A stretch of DNA of 64,000 nt, taken from assembly GCF_023241715.1 (NCBI RefSeq), contig NZ_JALQCW010000039.1:30618-94617 (forward strand), given 5' to 3'. The stretch comes from Pseudomonas morbosilactucae (GTDB taxonomy: Bacteria; Pseudomonadota; Gammaproteobacteria; Pseudomonadales; Pseudomonadaceae). The stretch's first letter is position 1. Each line of letters opens with the position of its first letter. Positions 7,813 to 19,174 of the stretch are shown piece after piece. The notes under the pieces were generated by a model. That model saw only the letters and a list, made by a program, of their open reading frames with translations, had not been told where the DNA came from and did not search any database. The translations under genes were made by a program, and so were the position numbers.

Positions 7813-10800
7813 ATGACTGCGCCCACTCGCTCCAACCGCCCGCGCCTTTCGACCCTGGCCCTGGCCCTCGAACCACGGATGATGTTCGATGCGGCGGCAG
7901 TCGCCACCGGCGCCGAAACCGCGGCCCAGGCCGAAGCCCAGCAAACCGGCAACCAGGCGCCGACCCTCAGCGCCGACGCCAGCCACGCCACCTATACGGT
8001 GGGCCAGTCGGACGCCACCGGGGTCGAGGTGTTCAAGAACACCAGCGCCTCGACCGTGGACAGCGGCCAGGCCTTCGACACCCTGGTGATCACCGTGGAC
8101 AGCAGCAACAGCCAGGAAGCCCTGGTGATTGATGGCAAGACCATCCAGCTGACCAGCGAACTCAGTGGCGTCACCGAAAATAACGCTTACTCCTATCAGG
8201 TCAGCACGTCGGGCGGCCAGACCACGGTGTCGCTCTTCCTCTCCTCGTCCGACGCCAACAGCGCCGCCGACCTCAAGACGCTGGTCGACGGCATCCGCTA
8301 CAAGGCCCTGGACACCAGCATCGACAGCGGCGCGCGGACCATCACCCTGAGCAGCCTCAAGGACGACGGCGGCACCGCCGATGGCGGTACAGACACCACC
8401 GCGCTCAACCTCAGCTCCAGCATCAACCTGGTCAACGACACCAACCGCCCGCCGGTGCTGGTGGACGCCGGGGTGCCCGACCTGGCCCAGGCGCAAAACA
8501 TCAAGGACCTGGGCACCAGCAAGGAAGTGGTGTACTCCGCCGACGGCAAGCACCTGTATGCCGCCGGCGCCAACGGCACCCTGGTGACCTTCGCCGTGGA
8601 CGAACACGGCAACCTGACCACCGAACAGGTGCTGAAGAACGTCACCGACCTGGGCACCCTCAACGACCTGACCCTGAGCGCCGACGGCAAGTCGCTGTAC
8701 GCCTTGTCCGGCAGCAAGATCATCACCCTCAATGTCGCCGGCGACGGCCAGCTCAGCTACGCCGCCAGCACCTCCGCCGGTGGCAACCTGATCAGCCTGG
8801 CACTGTCCGAGGACGGCAAGCAGCTCTATGTCACCAACCAGTACGACGGCCTGGCGGTGTTCGAACGCAACACCGAGACCGGGGCCCTGGGCACCACCGC
8901 CGTGCAGCGCCTCAATGAAGGCGCTGGGGGGGCCGTTCGCGCACCGTGCTCACCGTGGGCGACTACGTGTACGTGGTCTCCAACACCAGCGTGGTGACCC
9001 TGGAACGGGGCAGCGACGGCAAGCTCACCAAGCTCCTCGACGGCACCCTCAGCGTGGGCATCAGCAGCAGTACGCCGACCACCCTGACCGCCTCCGCCGA
9101 CGGCCGTTTCGTCTACCTCAGTGACGCCAGCAACGGCGTGATCAAGGTGCTCGAATTGCGTGACAGCAGCGACGGCAAGGAACTGGTGCTGGTGGACAGC
9201 ACCCTGCTCGGCGGGGTCAGCAGCCTGGCCCTGTCCAGCGACGGCCAGCGCTTGTTCGCCACGTCCAGCAGCGGCGGCACCCTGAGCGTGTACCGGGTCG
9301 GCAGCGACGGCCGCCTGACCCTCACCGGCACCCTCAGCGACGTGCCCGGCGCCGTCACCGTCAGTACCTCCCCCGATGGCCAGTCGGTGGTGGTAGGCGG
9401 CACCGGCCTGAACCGCTTCAGCGACGTGCAGACCTACATCAGCGGCAGTGACAGCACAGTCGCCAGCGGCGTGACCCTGAGCGACGTCAACCTCGACAAA
9501 CTCAACGCCGGCCAGGGCAACTACCAGGGCGCCAGCGTCACCCTCGAACGTACCGGTGGTGCCTCCAGCGACGACAGCTTTGGTTTCAAGACCGGCAGCG
9601 GCCTGAGCCTGTCCGGCGACAAGGTGCTGAAGAACGGCGTGGAAATCGGCACCTTCAACCAGAGTGGCGGCACCCTCACGATCACCTTCAGCACCCAGCT
9701 CACCAGCGCCGAGGCCAATGCCGTGCTGCACCAGGTGACCTACCACAACAGCACCTCGCCCGACGGCACCCTGATCAGCCTGAACCTGGTGGCCAACGAC
9801 GGCGAACTGAACAGCCAGGCCCTGGTCCTGACCTTGCTGCTGAGCAATAACAGTGCGCCGACCCTGACCACCACCGTGGTCAGCCACACCCCCTACGACA
9901 CCGCCACGGTACAGACCCCACTGTTCAGCGACACCGCGGTGAACACCGGTGAAGTCGGGCAAACCATCCTGTCCCTGGACCTCAAGGTCAGCGGCCTGGT
10001 AAACCCGGCCAACGAATTCCTGATAGTCGACGGCACCCGCATCGACCTGTCCCAGTCCGGCAGCGGCACCACGGCCAGCGGTTACAGCTACAGCTATGTG
10101 CGCGACGGCAGCACTGCCACCCTGCACATCAGCCGCGACAGCGGCATCAGCAGCACCGCCGTGCAGAACCTGGTCAACGGCATCGCCTACGTCAATGACA
10201 GCGCCAGCGCGGTCAGCGGCAGCCGCACCTTCACCCTGGCCACCCTGCGCGACGACGGCGGCACCGCCAACGGCAGCAGCGACAGCCGCGACCTGAACAT
10301 CAGCACCACCCTGGCCATCGCCGTGAACAACGCGCCCCAGGCCCAGGTCGACGTCAGCGTGGACACCAACCTCTACTACTTCAACGGCAGCCTCAGCGGC
10401 TACACCGACTACGTCAGCGGCGTGACCCTGTCCAGCGACGGCAAGACCCTGCTGGTGATCGGCAACAGCGGCAGCAACACCAGCGGCATCAGCTACCTGC
10501 GGGTCTACAGCCGCGACCCGCTGACCGGCGCCCTGAGCCTGACCCAGAGTTTTACCCAAGGCAGCGTGGACAACCCGGACACGGTGGCCATCGAAGTCAA
10601 CGGCCTGAACACCATCAGCACCGTCACGGTTTCCGCGGACGGCAGCCTGGTCTACGTGGCCGGCTACAGCACCGCCAACTCGGTGACCAGCGCCAGCCTG
10701 CTGCTGTTCAAGCGTGACGCCAACGGCACCCTGACCTTCGATTCGGTGGCGGCCAGCGGCACCAGCGGCCTCAATGCACCGATCAGCGAAATCGTGCTGT

Positions 10801-13800
10801 CCGCCGACGGTCAATCGCTGTACACCATCAACGGCGTCAACCCCCACGACGTCAGCACCGGCAAGAGCGAAGTGGCGATGTTCAGCCGCGACCCGAACAG
10901 CGGCGCCCTGACCTTTATCGGCTCCTATGTCGGCGGCAGCGCGGCCCTGGGGCTCAACGTGCCCACCGGCATCGTGGTGTCCGGCGATGGCCGGTCGGTG
11001 TACATCAGCAACGCCAGCAGCGCCATGATCACCGTGCTCTCCCGGGACCCGGCCAGCGGCGTCCTGACCTACGTCAGCGCGATCACCCAGGCCAGCATCG
11101 CCGCCAGCGCCGACGCGGCCAACCAGCCCACCGACCTGCGCTACCTGCAGAACCTGCAAGACATCGTGATTTCGCCCGACAACAACTTCGTCTACGTGTC
11201 CTCGGGCAGCTACGCCTTTGTCTCGATCTTCCAACGCCAGGCCGACGGCAGCCTCAGCTACGTCGGCTCGGTGGACACCTACAACACTAAATACTCCAAC
11301 TCCCTGGCCCTGCGGGAAATGGCCCTGTCTGCCGACGGTAAGACCCTGTACGTCAGCACCTACGGCGGCCAGTCGCTGTTGGTGTTCAGCCGCGACCTCA
11401 GCACCGGCAAGCTGACCTTCGTCGAGAACCTCAAGGGCAACAAGAACTACAACCACCTGACGGTCAGCAGCGACGGCCTCAACCTGTACACCGGCACCTC
11501 CAGCTTCATCAGCGGCCTGGACATCTTCTCGGCCAAGGCCAACGGCGACTACAGCGAACAACAGCCGACGGTCTTCGCCGAACACCTGGACTTTTCCGAC
11601 ATCGACCTCGATGCCCTCGACAACTACCAGGGCGCGAGCATCACCGTGGTGCGCAACGGCGGCGCCAACAGCAACGACCTGTTCGGCTTCAGCACCGGCA
11701 ATGGCCTGAGCCTGGAAGGCGGCCAGATCCTCCTCGACAACCAGCCGATCGCCGAGGTCAGCAACAGCGGCGGCACCCTCAAGGTGACCTTCAGCGCCGA
11801 GGTCACACAGGAGCAGGTCAACCAGGTCCTGCATCAGCTCACCTACGCCAACGGCGCCGACAGCCAGCCGGCCCGGGTCGACCTGCAAATCAGCTTCAGC
11901 GACGGCAGCAAAAGCGTCAGCAGCGGCCTGACCCTGCTGCTCAACCAAGCCCCGGAGGTTGGCAACCCGGGCTACAGCCTGCCGGCCGCCACCGGCAACA
12001 GCCCCTACACCGTGACCCTGCCCAGCGACCTGTTCAGCGACGCCGAGGGCGACAGCCTGACCTGGGACCTCAGCGGCCTGCCCACCGGGCTGAGCTTCGA
12101 CGCCGCCACCCTGACCCTGTCCGGCACCCCATCAGGGTTGGGTGTGGGCGAGCATCTGCTGACCCTGAGCGTGGTCGACAGCCTGGGCAATGCCACCGAA
12201 CGACAGATCAGCCTGCAGGTCACCGCCGACCCCAGCCAGGTGCCGAGCCTGGGTGGCGACTCCAGTTCCCTGGAGTACGGCGGCAACACCGATGGCAACG
12301 TCCCCGGCAGCGACGGCAGCGTGCTGGCCGGGGCCAAGGACACGGTGGTGTCCGGGGACGGCAAGTACCTCTACGTGGTGAGCATTTCGCCGGACGGCCC
12401 GTCCTCGGTGAGCGTCTTCAGCCGCGCCGCCGACGGCAGCCTGACCTGGGTCCAGAGCCTGTCCGACAGTGCCATCGCCGGCCTGGCCGGCGCCCTGAAA
12501 GTCGTGGTCAGCGCCGACCAGAAATCCCTCTATGTGATCGGCAGCGACGCCAACAGCCTGCTGGTATTCAGCCGTGACAGCGACAGCGGCCAACTGACCC
12601 TGCGCTCGACACTGGCCGGCCCGGCCGACAGCAGCATCACCGCCGTCGCCAGCCACGGCGACCAGGTCTATGTGGCCAGCGGCGACAGCGTGCGGGTCTA
12701 CCAGCAACAGAGCGACGGCCAACTGACCCTGCTGCGCACCTATCAGGACGGCGTCGGCGGCATCGACGGCCTGCAAGGGGTGCAGCACCTGCTGGTGTCC
12801 GCCGACGGTCGCTTCCTGTTTATCGGCGCCTCGGGCGACAACAGCATCGCCACGGCCATGGCCATCAACAACGACGGCAGCCTGACCCTGATCAACACCC
12901 TGGTGGGCGGCAGCGCCGACAGCACTTTCTTCATCCAGGCCTTGAGCGTATCGGCCGACGGCAAGACCCTCTACGCCCTGAACAACGATACCCAGCAGAC
13001 CCTGGAAATCCTCGCCATCGGCGCCGACGGGCGCTTGAGCCTGGTCAGCAGCCTGGCGCTGGACGGCAGCGTCACCGACATCCAGGTGGCCGCCGACGGC
13101 AGCGCGGTGTTCGTGATCGGCAGCGAGATTCAGGTGTTCAAACGCGACAGCGGCGGCCAACTGACCCTGCAAGGCAGCTTCGACCGCTGGGACAACCCCT
13201 GGGGCATCGGCTTTGCCGACCTCACCAGCGTGTCCCTGAGCCCGGACGGCAAGCAGCTGTACATCAGCGGCTCGGTGGACTGGAACGAAACCTTGCTGGT
13301 GCTCAACATCGGCCTGCCGGAAGTCACCTACACCGAAGGCGACGCCGCCATCGCCCTGTTGCCCAGCGGCACCCTGAGCGACCCGCAACTGGATGCGGCC
13401 GGCGACTATAACGGCGCCAGCCTGACCATCGGTCGCGACGGCGGCAGCAACGCCGCCGACACCTACGGGTTCATCGACGACAACGGCCTGACCCTGAGCA
13501 ACGGGCAGATCTTCAAGAACGGTGTGACGATCGCCGACTTCGTGGACAACAACGGTGTGCTGACGGTGACCTTTATTGCCGCCACCAGCCCGGCGGATGC
13601 GCGCAACGTGCTGCGCCAGATTGCTTACCGCAACAGCAGCCAGGACCCCACCGCCCAGGGCGCCGGGCCGAAGTTCGCGATCCAGCTCAACGACGGCGAC
13701 AACAACAGCGCCAGCGTGCGGGTCAAGGTCAACCTGGTGGGGGTCAACGACCCGGCGATCCTCGACAGCACCGTGCTCGACCCGACCCTGGCCGAGGACA

Positions 13801-16800
13801 ACGAGTTCGTCAGCCTGTTCAAGGACACGCAGATCGACACCATCGAGGCCGAACAGAAAATCTGGCACGTGGTGCTGACCCTGGACGCCGCCAACGCCCA
13901 CGACTTGCTGCGGGTCGGCGGCGACAAGATCGTCCTCGACAGTGCCACCAGCGGCACCGCCCAGACCGCCAGCGGCCTGAGCTACAGCGTGTCCATCAGC
14001 GGCGGCGTGACCACCGTGACCCTGTACCTGATGCGTTCCGCCGAGCAGACCGCGGCCCTGATCGACGGCATCGGCTACAACAACAGCGGCAGCGGCCTGA
14101 GCGGCACCCGCACCATCGGCCTGAGCATCAATGAATACACCGATGGCCAGAGCGGCGAGACCCGCACCACCCTGGCCGAGTCGGTCAAGGTCACCCTGAC
14201 CGGCCCCAGCGAGCCCAACAGCCCACCGGTGCTGGGCGGCGGCGCCACTGTGGACTACACCGAGCGCAGCGAACCGGTGCTGATCGCCCCGGGCGTCGTG
14301 GTCCAGGACGCGCAGATGGACCGTTTCAACAACGGCCTGGGCAACTACAACGGCGCCACCCTGACCATCACCCTGGGCAGCGGCAGCACCAACCTCGACC
14401 ACCTGGGCTTCAACGCCGGCAACGGCCTGACCCTCAATGGCACCGCGCTGCAGAAAGACGGCGTGACCATCGGCCAGTTGAGCAACGCAGACGGCGTGCT
14501 GAGCATTCGCTTCAACGACGACGCCGGGACCATTCCCACCACCGCCGACGTGCAGAACGCCCTGCGCCAGATCACCTACGCCAACGACAGCCACACCCCG
14601 GTGGCCAGCGTCGCCATCAGCGTGATCCTCGCCGACCGCAGCCTGGCCTCCAGCACCCTCAACCTGACCATCGCCATCACCGCGATCAACGATCTGCCTG
14701 TGCTGACCCAGGACCCACTGCTGTCCCAGGGCGACCTGGCGATCCTGCAGAACCTGACCCAGGTCCCGGGGCTGGGAGCCCTGACCCAGGTCAGCTTCTC
14801 CACGGACGGGCGCAGCGTCTACGTCAGCGATGGCAGCGGCGCCATCGCCCAACTGTCCCGGGACCCGCTGACCGGCCAACTGAGCTACGTGAAAACCCTG
14901 GCTGCCACCGGCCTGGAGTCGATCCAGCAACTGCTGGTGTCCCAGGACGGCAGCCAGGTCTACGCCGTGGGCGGCAGTGGCGAGAACGTCATTGTGGTGC
15001 TGCAGCGCGACCCGGCCACCGGAGCCTTGAGTGTCGGCCAGAGCCTGGTCAACGAGGACAGCAACAACTATTCGCTGTTCAACCCCATCAGCCTGCAGGA
15101 GTCGGCAGACGGCAAGCACCTGTACCTGCTCACCGACAACGGCATCACCGTGCTCAACCGCAGCAACGGCCAGTTGAGCTACCTGGAGAACCTGGGCAAC
15201 GACGCCTGGTCCGCGCCTTACCAGCACCAACCGGTGGCCCTGGTGGTGGCCGGCGACTATGTGTTCGTGGTCACCGACCCGGCCTCGAGCAACTTCGCCA
15301 ACACCCTGATCGCCTACAAGCGCGGGGCTGATGGCAGCCTGAGCGTGGCCGGCTATGTGCGCGACACGCAAACCGACAGCGGCGGCAAGACCGTGTCCAT
15401 GGCCGATCCGAAACACCTGGCGGCCTCCGCCGACGGGCAACTGATCTACGTGGCCGGGACGAATTCGGTGCAGGTGCTGCGCTTCAACGCTGCCGACGGC
15501 AGCTTCACCGACCTGGGGATCCTCGCCAGCGGCCTGGGCAACGTCAGCGACATGGCCCTGTCGGCCGACGGCCAGTTGCTCTACGTCAGCAGCAGCGACG
15601 GCAGCTTGCAGCGCTACAGCACCGCCAACCAGCAACTGACCCTGGTGGACACCCTGCGCGGCAGCGATGCAGCGGCCCTGGTCAACGCCGGGCAGATCAG
15701 CCTCAGCAACGACGGCGGCGTGGTGGTGCTGGGCAGCGGCCTGGCCGTGCTGCAAGCCGAGGCCATGGACCCGGTGCAGTACGAATTGGGCGCCGAGCCG
15801 GTGCCCTTTGCCGACCACCTGACCCTGTCCGACGCCGAGTTGGACGCCGCCAACAACGGCGCCGGCGACTATCAGGGGGCGAGCATCAGCGTCAGCCGCA
15901 GCCCGGTGCCTTCCAGCGACGACCACTTCGGTTTTGTCGATGGCAACGGCATTCGCCTGGTGGACGGCCAGTTGCTGCGCGGCAATGAGGTGATCGGCAC
16001 CTTCGTCGACAACGGCGGCCAACTGACCCTGACCTTCAGCGCCAGCGTCAGCACCCTGGAAGCCCGCACGATCCTGCGCCAACTGACCTACGCCAACAGC
16101 GCCGAGGATGTACCCAGCGTCAGCCTGAGCCTGAGCGTGGTGCTCAATGACGGCCAGGCCGACAGCCCGGCCCAGGCCGTGGCCCTGGACGTGCGCGGCG
16201 TCGAACCCAACCTGCCACCGGTGGTCAACCCCGGCAGCTATGTGCCGCCGAGCGCGGTGGTCGGCCAGCCGTATCAGGTGGTACTGCCGGCCAACCTGTT
16301 CAGCGACCCCAATGGCGACCCGCTGACCCTGAGCCTGGACAACCTGCCCGACGGCCTGAGCTTCGACCCGGCCACCCGCACCCTGTCCGGCACCCTGGAG
16401 AGCGTCGGCCGCCTGACCCTGACCCTGGTGGCCACGGATCCGTCGGGGGACAGCGTGTCCCGCGAGCTGAGCCTCAACGTCAAGGCTGTCGCCGTGACCA
16501 GCCGCGCGGTCGACAGCACCACCCCGGTGGTACCGCGCGACGGCCAGGGTTGGAGCGCCCCAGCCCCTGTGGCCGGGCGCGACCAACCGATGGGCGGCTT
16601 TGCCCCGACCCCGGTGTGGAGCAGCCCGCTGTCCAGCAGCAGCGCCAGTACCAGCGCCAACTGGTTGGGCCTGGGCAGCCTCAATGGCCTGCCGGACGAT
16701 AAGGACCTGAGCGGCCTCAATCGCGGCCTGTCGTCACTGGAGGACTACAGCGGTCGCCTGGTTCGCCTGAGCGATGATTCAAGCAGTAGCCTGAGCGCCA

Positions 16801-17273
16801 CCCGCAGCAGCCTCGGCGCCCTGCTGAGCGTCGAGCAAGGCAGCCTGCTGACCCGTTTCCAGTTGCCCGACGGCTTGTTCAGCCACGCCGGCGGACCACT
16901 GGAAATCAGCCTGCACCAGGCCAACGGCCAGCCCCTGCCCGGCTGGATTCGCTTCGATGGGCGCAGTGGCCTGATCCAGGTCGAAAGCCGGCAACTGGCG
17001 GAACTGCAACGCTTGCAGCTGCGGCTGGTGGCCCGTGATGCCGCCGGGCATCGGGTGGAAATCCCGGTGCGCCTGCAGGTCAGCGAGGATGGCGCCGCCA
17101 CCCTCCAGGCCAGCCCCGCCGAAGCGCCGGCCAGCGAGAGCCAGGCCGCGAGCCAGGCGCCCCTCGACAGCCATCTGCAAGCCAGTGGCCAGAGCGGCGT
17201 GTTGGCGCGCGGCCAGGCACTGTTGCAAGCACTGTTCGGCACGGCCCCGGGCGACGATAAAAACGCCGCCTGA
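7813..17273 (+). pseudogene. Giant beta-propeller/cadherin-like surface adhesin, frameshifted at a G7 run
   Basis: A secreted adhesin of about 3153 residues if one base is restored at the G7 run 8926-8932. As read, frame 1 stops at 8997 and the remainder continues in another frame to 17273. The N-terminus carries the LEPRMMFDAA motif (about residues 20-29) seen in many large exported surface proteins. Four lactonase-like beta-propellers (about 8460-9420, 10345-11560, 12280-13310, 14700-15770) alternate with five YxGASxTxxR-type modules, three DGIRY/DDGGT-type modules and two He_PIG-like Ig domains (about 11945-12225 and 16215-16485). No RTX nonapeptides are visible. The ATG at 7813 has an AAAGGA ribosome site. 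Genetic linkage to tadG and to the exporter genes suggests a role in biofilm attachment. P. aeruginosa BapA is a functional analogue, not a proven orthologue. Confidence 0.85.
8926..8932 (+). repeat. G7 mononucleotide run at the adhesin frameshift
   Basis: Seven consecutive G bases inside the adhesin gene, at the point where the coding frame changes. Eight G would keep one frame throughout (GGRSRTVLTVGDYVYVV follows). Such runs are prone to slipped-strand mispairing and also to sequencing miscalls. Confidence 0.9.
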
Positions 17274-17291
17274 GCCCCCGCCCCGCCTACG

Positions 17292-17364
17292 CCCGGGTTC
17301 ATTAAGGATTCTTAATGAACCCGGGATTGCCCGATAGTGAGAATTATTCTTATCTTTGCCACCA
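17292..17364 (+). promoter_or_regulatory. Palindromic box C (15-bp arms) plus promoter-like block upstream of the exporter operon
   Basis: Perfect inverted repeat with arms CCCGGGTTCATTAAG (17292-17306) and CTTAATGAACCCGGG (17311-17325) around GATT. It is followed by GATTGCCCGATAGTGAGAAT and ATTCTTATCTTTGCC, nearly identical to the block after box B. The hairpin could also terminate adhesin transcription, but no T run follows. TTGCCC and TATCTT suggest a promoter for the exporter genes. Confidence 0.65.
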
Positions 17365-17422
17365 CTCGGCCCAGCCACGCCAAGAGGGCGGCCCGCTCCA
17401 GCCTTTTTTCAGGGGAATACAT

Positions 17423-19111
17423 GTGATCAAGCAGCAACCGCCCGCCACCGCCAAACGCCTGCCGCTGCGCCTTGCCGTCGGCCTGGCCGCGTTCACCTTG
17501 AGTGCCTGCGCGGTGAAGCCGGAACCGGTGAGCCTGGACCAGCAGATAGCCCAGGCCAGCGCCGACCGGGCCTCGATGTTCGACGGCCAGGAGCCGGTGA
17601 CCCGCCCCATCAGCCTCGAAGAAGCCATGGCCCGGGCGGTCAAGTACAACCTGCAACAACGCCTGGGGCTGATGGAACGCGCCCTGGAAGATAACCTGCT
17701 GGACGTGCAGAACCTCGACATGCTGCCCAAGCTCGCCGCCCGCGCCGGCTGGCGTGGCCGGGACAACATCTCGGCGTCCTCCAGCCAGTCGATCCGCACC
17801 GGCAACCAGTCCCTGGAGCCGTCCACCAGCCAGGACCGCGGCACCCGCAGCGCCGACCTGCAAATGTCCTGGAACGTGCTGGACTTCGGCCTCGGCTACT
17901 TCAGTGCCAAGGCCCAGGCCAACAAGAGCCTGGCCGCCGAGGAGCGTCGTCGGCGGATCGTCGCCGACATCATTGCCCAGGTACGCAGCGCCTACTGGGA
18001 AGCCGCCACCGCCGAACGCCTGAAGCCGGACGTGCAACGGGCCCTGGTGGAAGCCCGCGGGGCGCTGGCCCATGCCCGGCAGACCGAGCAGCAACGCCTG
18101 CTGGCGCCGCTGGACGCCCTGCGTTTCCAGAAAGGCCTGCTGGAAATGGTCCGCCAACTGGAGGCCGTGGACGGTGAACTGGCCAATGCCAAATCCCGCC
18201 TGGCGGCGCTGATGAACCTGCCACCGGCCAGCGACTATCGCCTGGTCCTGCCCAGCGAGCAGCAGTTGAACCAGCCGACCCTGGCTTACCGCCTGGATGA
18301 CCTGGAAGCCATGGCCATGGTCAAGCGCCCGGAAGTGCGTGAAGAGAGTTACCTGGCGCGCAACGCCGTGCTGGAAACCCGCTCCGCCCTGCTGCGCCTG
18401 TTGCCCGGGGCTTCGCTGTTCGTCGGCACCAATTACGACAGCAACAGCTACACGGTGAACAACCACTGGGCCGACGCCGGGGTCCAGGTCAGCTGGAACC
18501 TGATGAGCGTGCTCTCCTACCCGGCCATCGTCCGCGCTGGCGAAGCCCGCTCGGCCGTCGCCGATATGCGCCGCCAGGCCCTGCGTATGGCGGTGCTGAC
18601 CCAGGTCAACGTGGCCTGGCAGCAGTACCAACAAGCCAGCGTGCTGTTCGACCGTTCTAATGAGTTGCAACGCATCCAGCGCGGCATCCTGACCCAGACC
18701 GAAAGCGCGGTGCAAAGCGACGCCCAAACCCTGGTGGAACGGGTGCGTACGCGCACCGAGACCGTGCTCGCCACACGCATTCGCGACCGCAGCTATGCCC
18801 AACTGCAAAGCGCCTACGGCGCGGTGTACCAGGCCGCCGGCCTCGACCCGCTGCCCGAGCGCCTGAGTGGCGACAGCATCGCCAGCCTGAGCCAGGCGAT
18901 CCTCGACAACAGCCTGGCCCTGGCCCAAGGCAAGGCACCGGTGCCGTCCCTGCCCGCCAGCCAGCCGAGCCCTGTCGCCAGTGTGTTCCCCGTGGCCCAG
19001 CCGTCGCGTCCGGTGAGCGCCCCGGTGCAACAGGTGGACCTGTGGAACAGCCTCGGTTCCCTGCAAGGCGCGCCTCTGCTGCCGGTGGCTGCACCGACCC
19101 GCCAACGTTGA
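17423..19111 (+). CDS. TolC-family outer-membrane lipoprotein of the adhesin export system
   Basis: A TolC/OEP-type outer-membrane channel protein of 562 aa, presumed to be the exit duct for the adjacent adhesin. The GTG at 17423 is chosen because AGGGG lies seven bases upstream and it gives a clean lipoprotein signal with lipobox LSAC (Cys29). A frame extension to 17315 would run through box C and is rejected. Coiled-coil OEP repeats are evident: ISLEEAMARAVKYNLQQRLGL near residue 55, and long Ala/Gln/Arg-rich helices around 190-260 and 370-460. The C-terminal 70 residues are Pro/Ser-rich and probably disordered. Lipidation is common in RND-type OEPs and less so in classical type I systems. 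Confidence 0.88.
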   Translation: MIKQQPPATAKRLPLRLAVGLAAFTLSACAVKPEPVSLDQQIAQASADRASMFDGQEPVTRPISLEEAMARAVKYNLQQRLGLMERALEDNLLDVQNLDMLPKLAARAGWRGRDNISASSSQSIRTGNQSLEPSTSQDRGTRSADLQMSWNVLDFGLGYFSAKAQANKSLAAEERRRRIVADIIAQVRSAYWEAATAERLKPDVQRALVEARGALAHARQTEQQRLLAPLDALRFQKGLLEMVRQLEAVDGELANAKSRLAALMNLPPASDYRLVLPSEQQLNQPTLAYRLDDLEAMAMVKRPEVREESYLARNAVLETRSALLRLLPGASLFVGTNYDSNSYTVNNHWADAGVQVSWNLMSVLSYPAIVRAGEARSAVADMRRQALRMAVLTQVNVAWQQYQQASVLFDRSNELQRIQRGILTQTESAVQSDAQTLVERVRTRTETVLATRIRDRSYAQLQSAYGAVYQAAGLDPLPERLSGDSIASLSQAILDNSLALAQGKAPVPSLPASQPSPVASVFPVAQPSRPVSAPVQQVDLWNSLGSLQGAPLLPVAAPTRQR

Positions 19112-19117
19112 CCTTCA

Positions 19118-19143
19118 CCCCGGCCGGCCCTGAACGGCCGGGG
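19118..19143 (+). terminator. GC hairpin between the TolC-like and HlyD genes
   Basis: Nine-base perfect inverted repeat CCCCGGCCG / CGGCCGGGG with an eight-base loop, just after the TolC-like stop codon, followed only by TTCTGCC. Without a real T run it is a weak or leaky terminator, or an mRNA-stabilising hairpin within the operon. Confidence 0.4.
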
Positions 19144-19174
19144 TTCTGCCGTTATTCCCGAGATCCACTCCAGC

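Noticed and set aside
9440..16200. CRISPR-like repetition in the adhesin region
   Set aside because: Repeats are protein modules several hundred bases long with divergent DNA, in frame; there are no short identical repeats with regular spacers.
8826..16586. Two very long minus-strand frames opposite the adhesin (8826-11948 and 12132-16586)
   Set aside because: They are Gly/Ala/Val/Gln-rich low-complexity translations with no domain, created by the codon bias of the plus-strand gene. The plus strand gives clear propeller and Ig modules.
17312..19105. 597-residue minus-strand frame opposite the TolC-like gene
   Set aside because: His/Gln/Gly-rich shadow without motifs; the plus strand encodes a convincing TolC-like lipoprotein.
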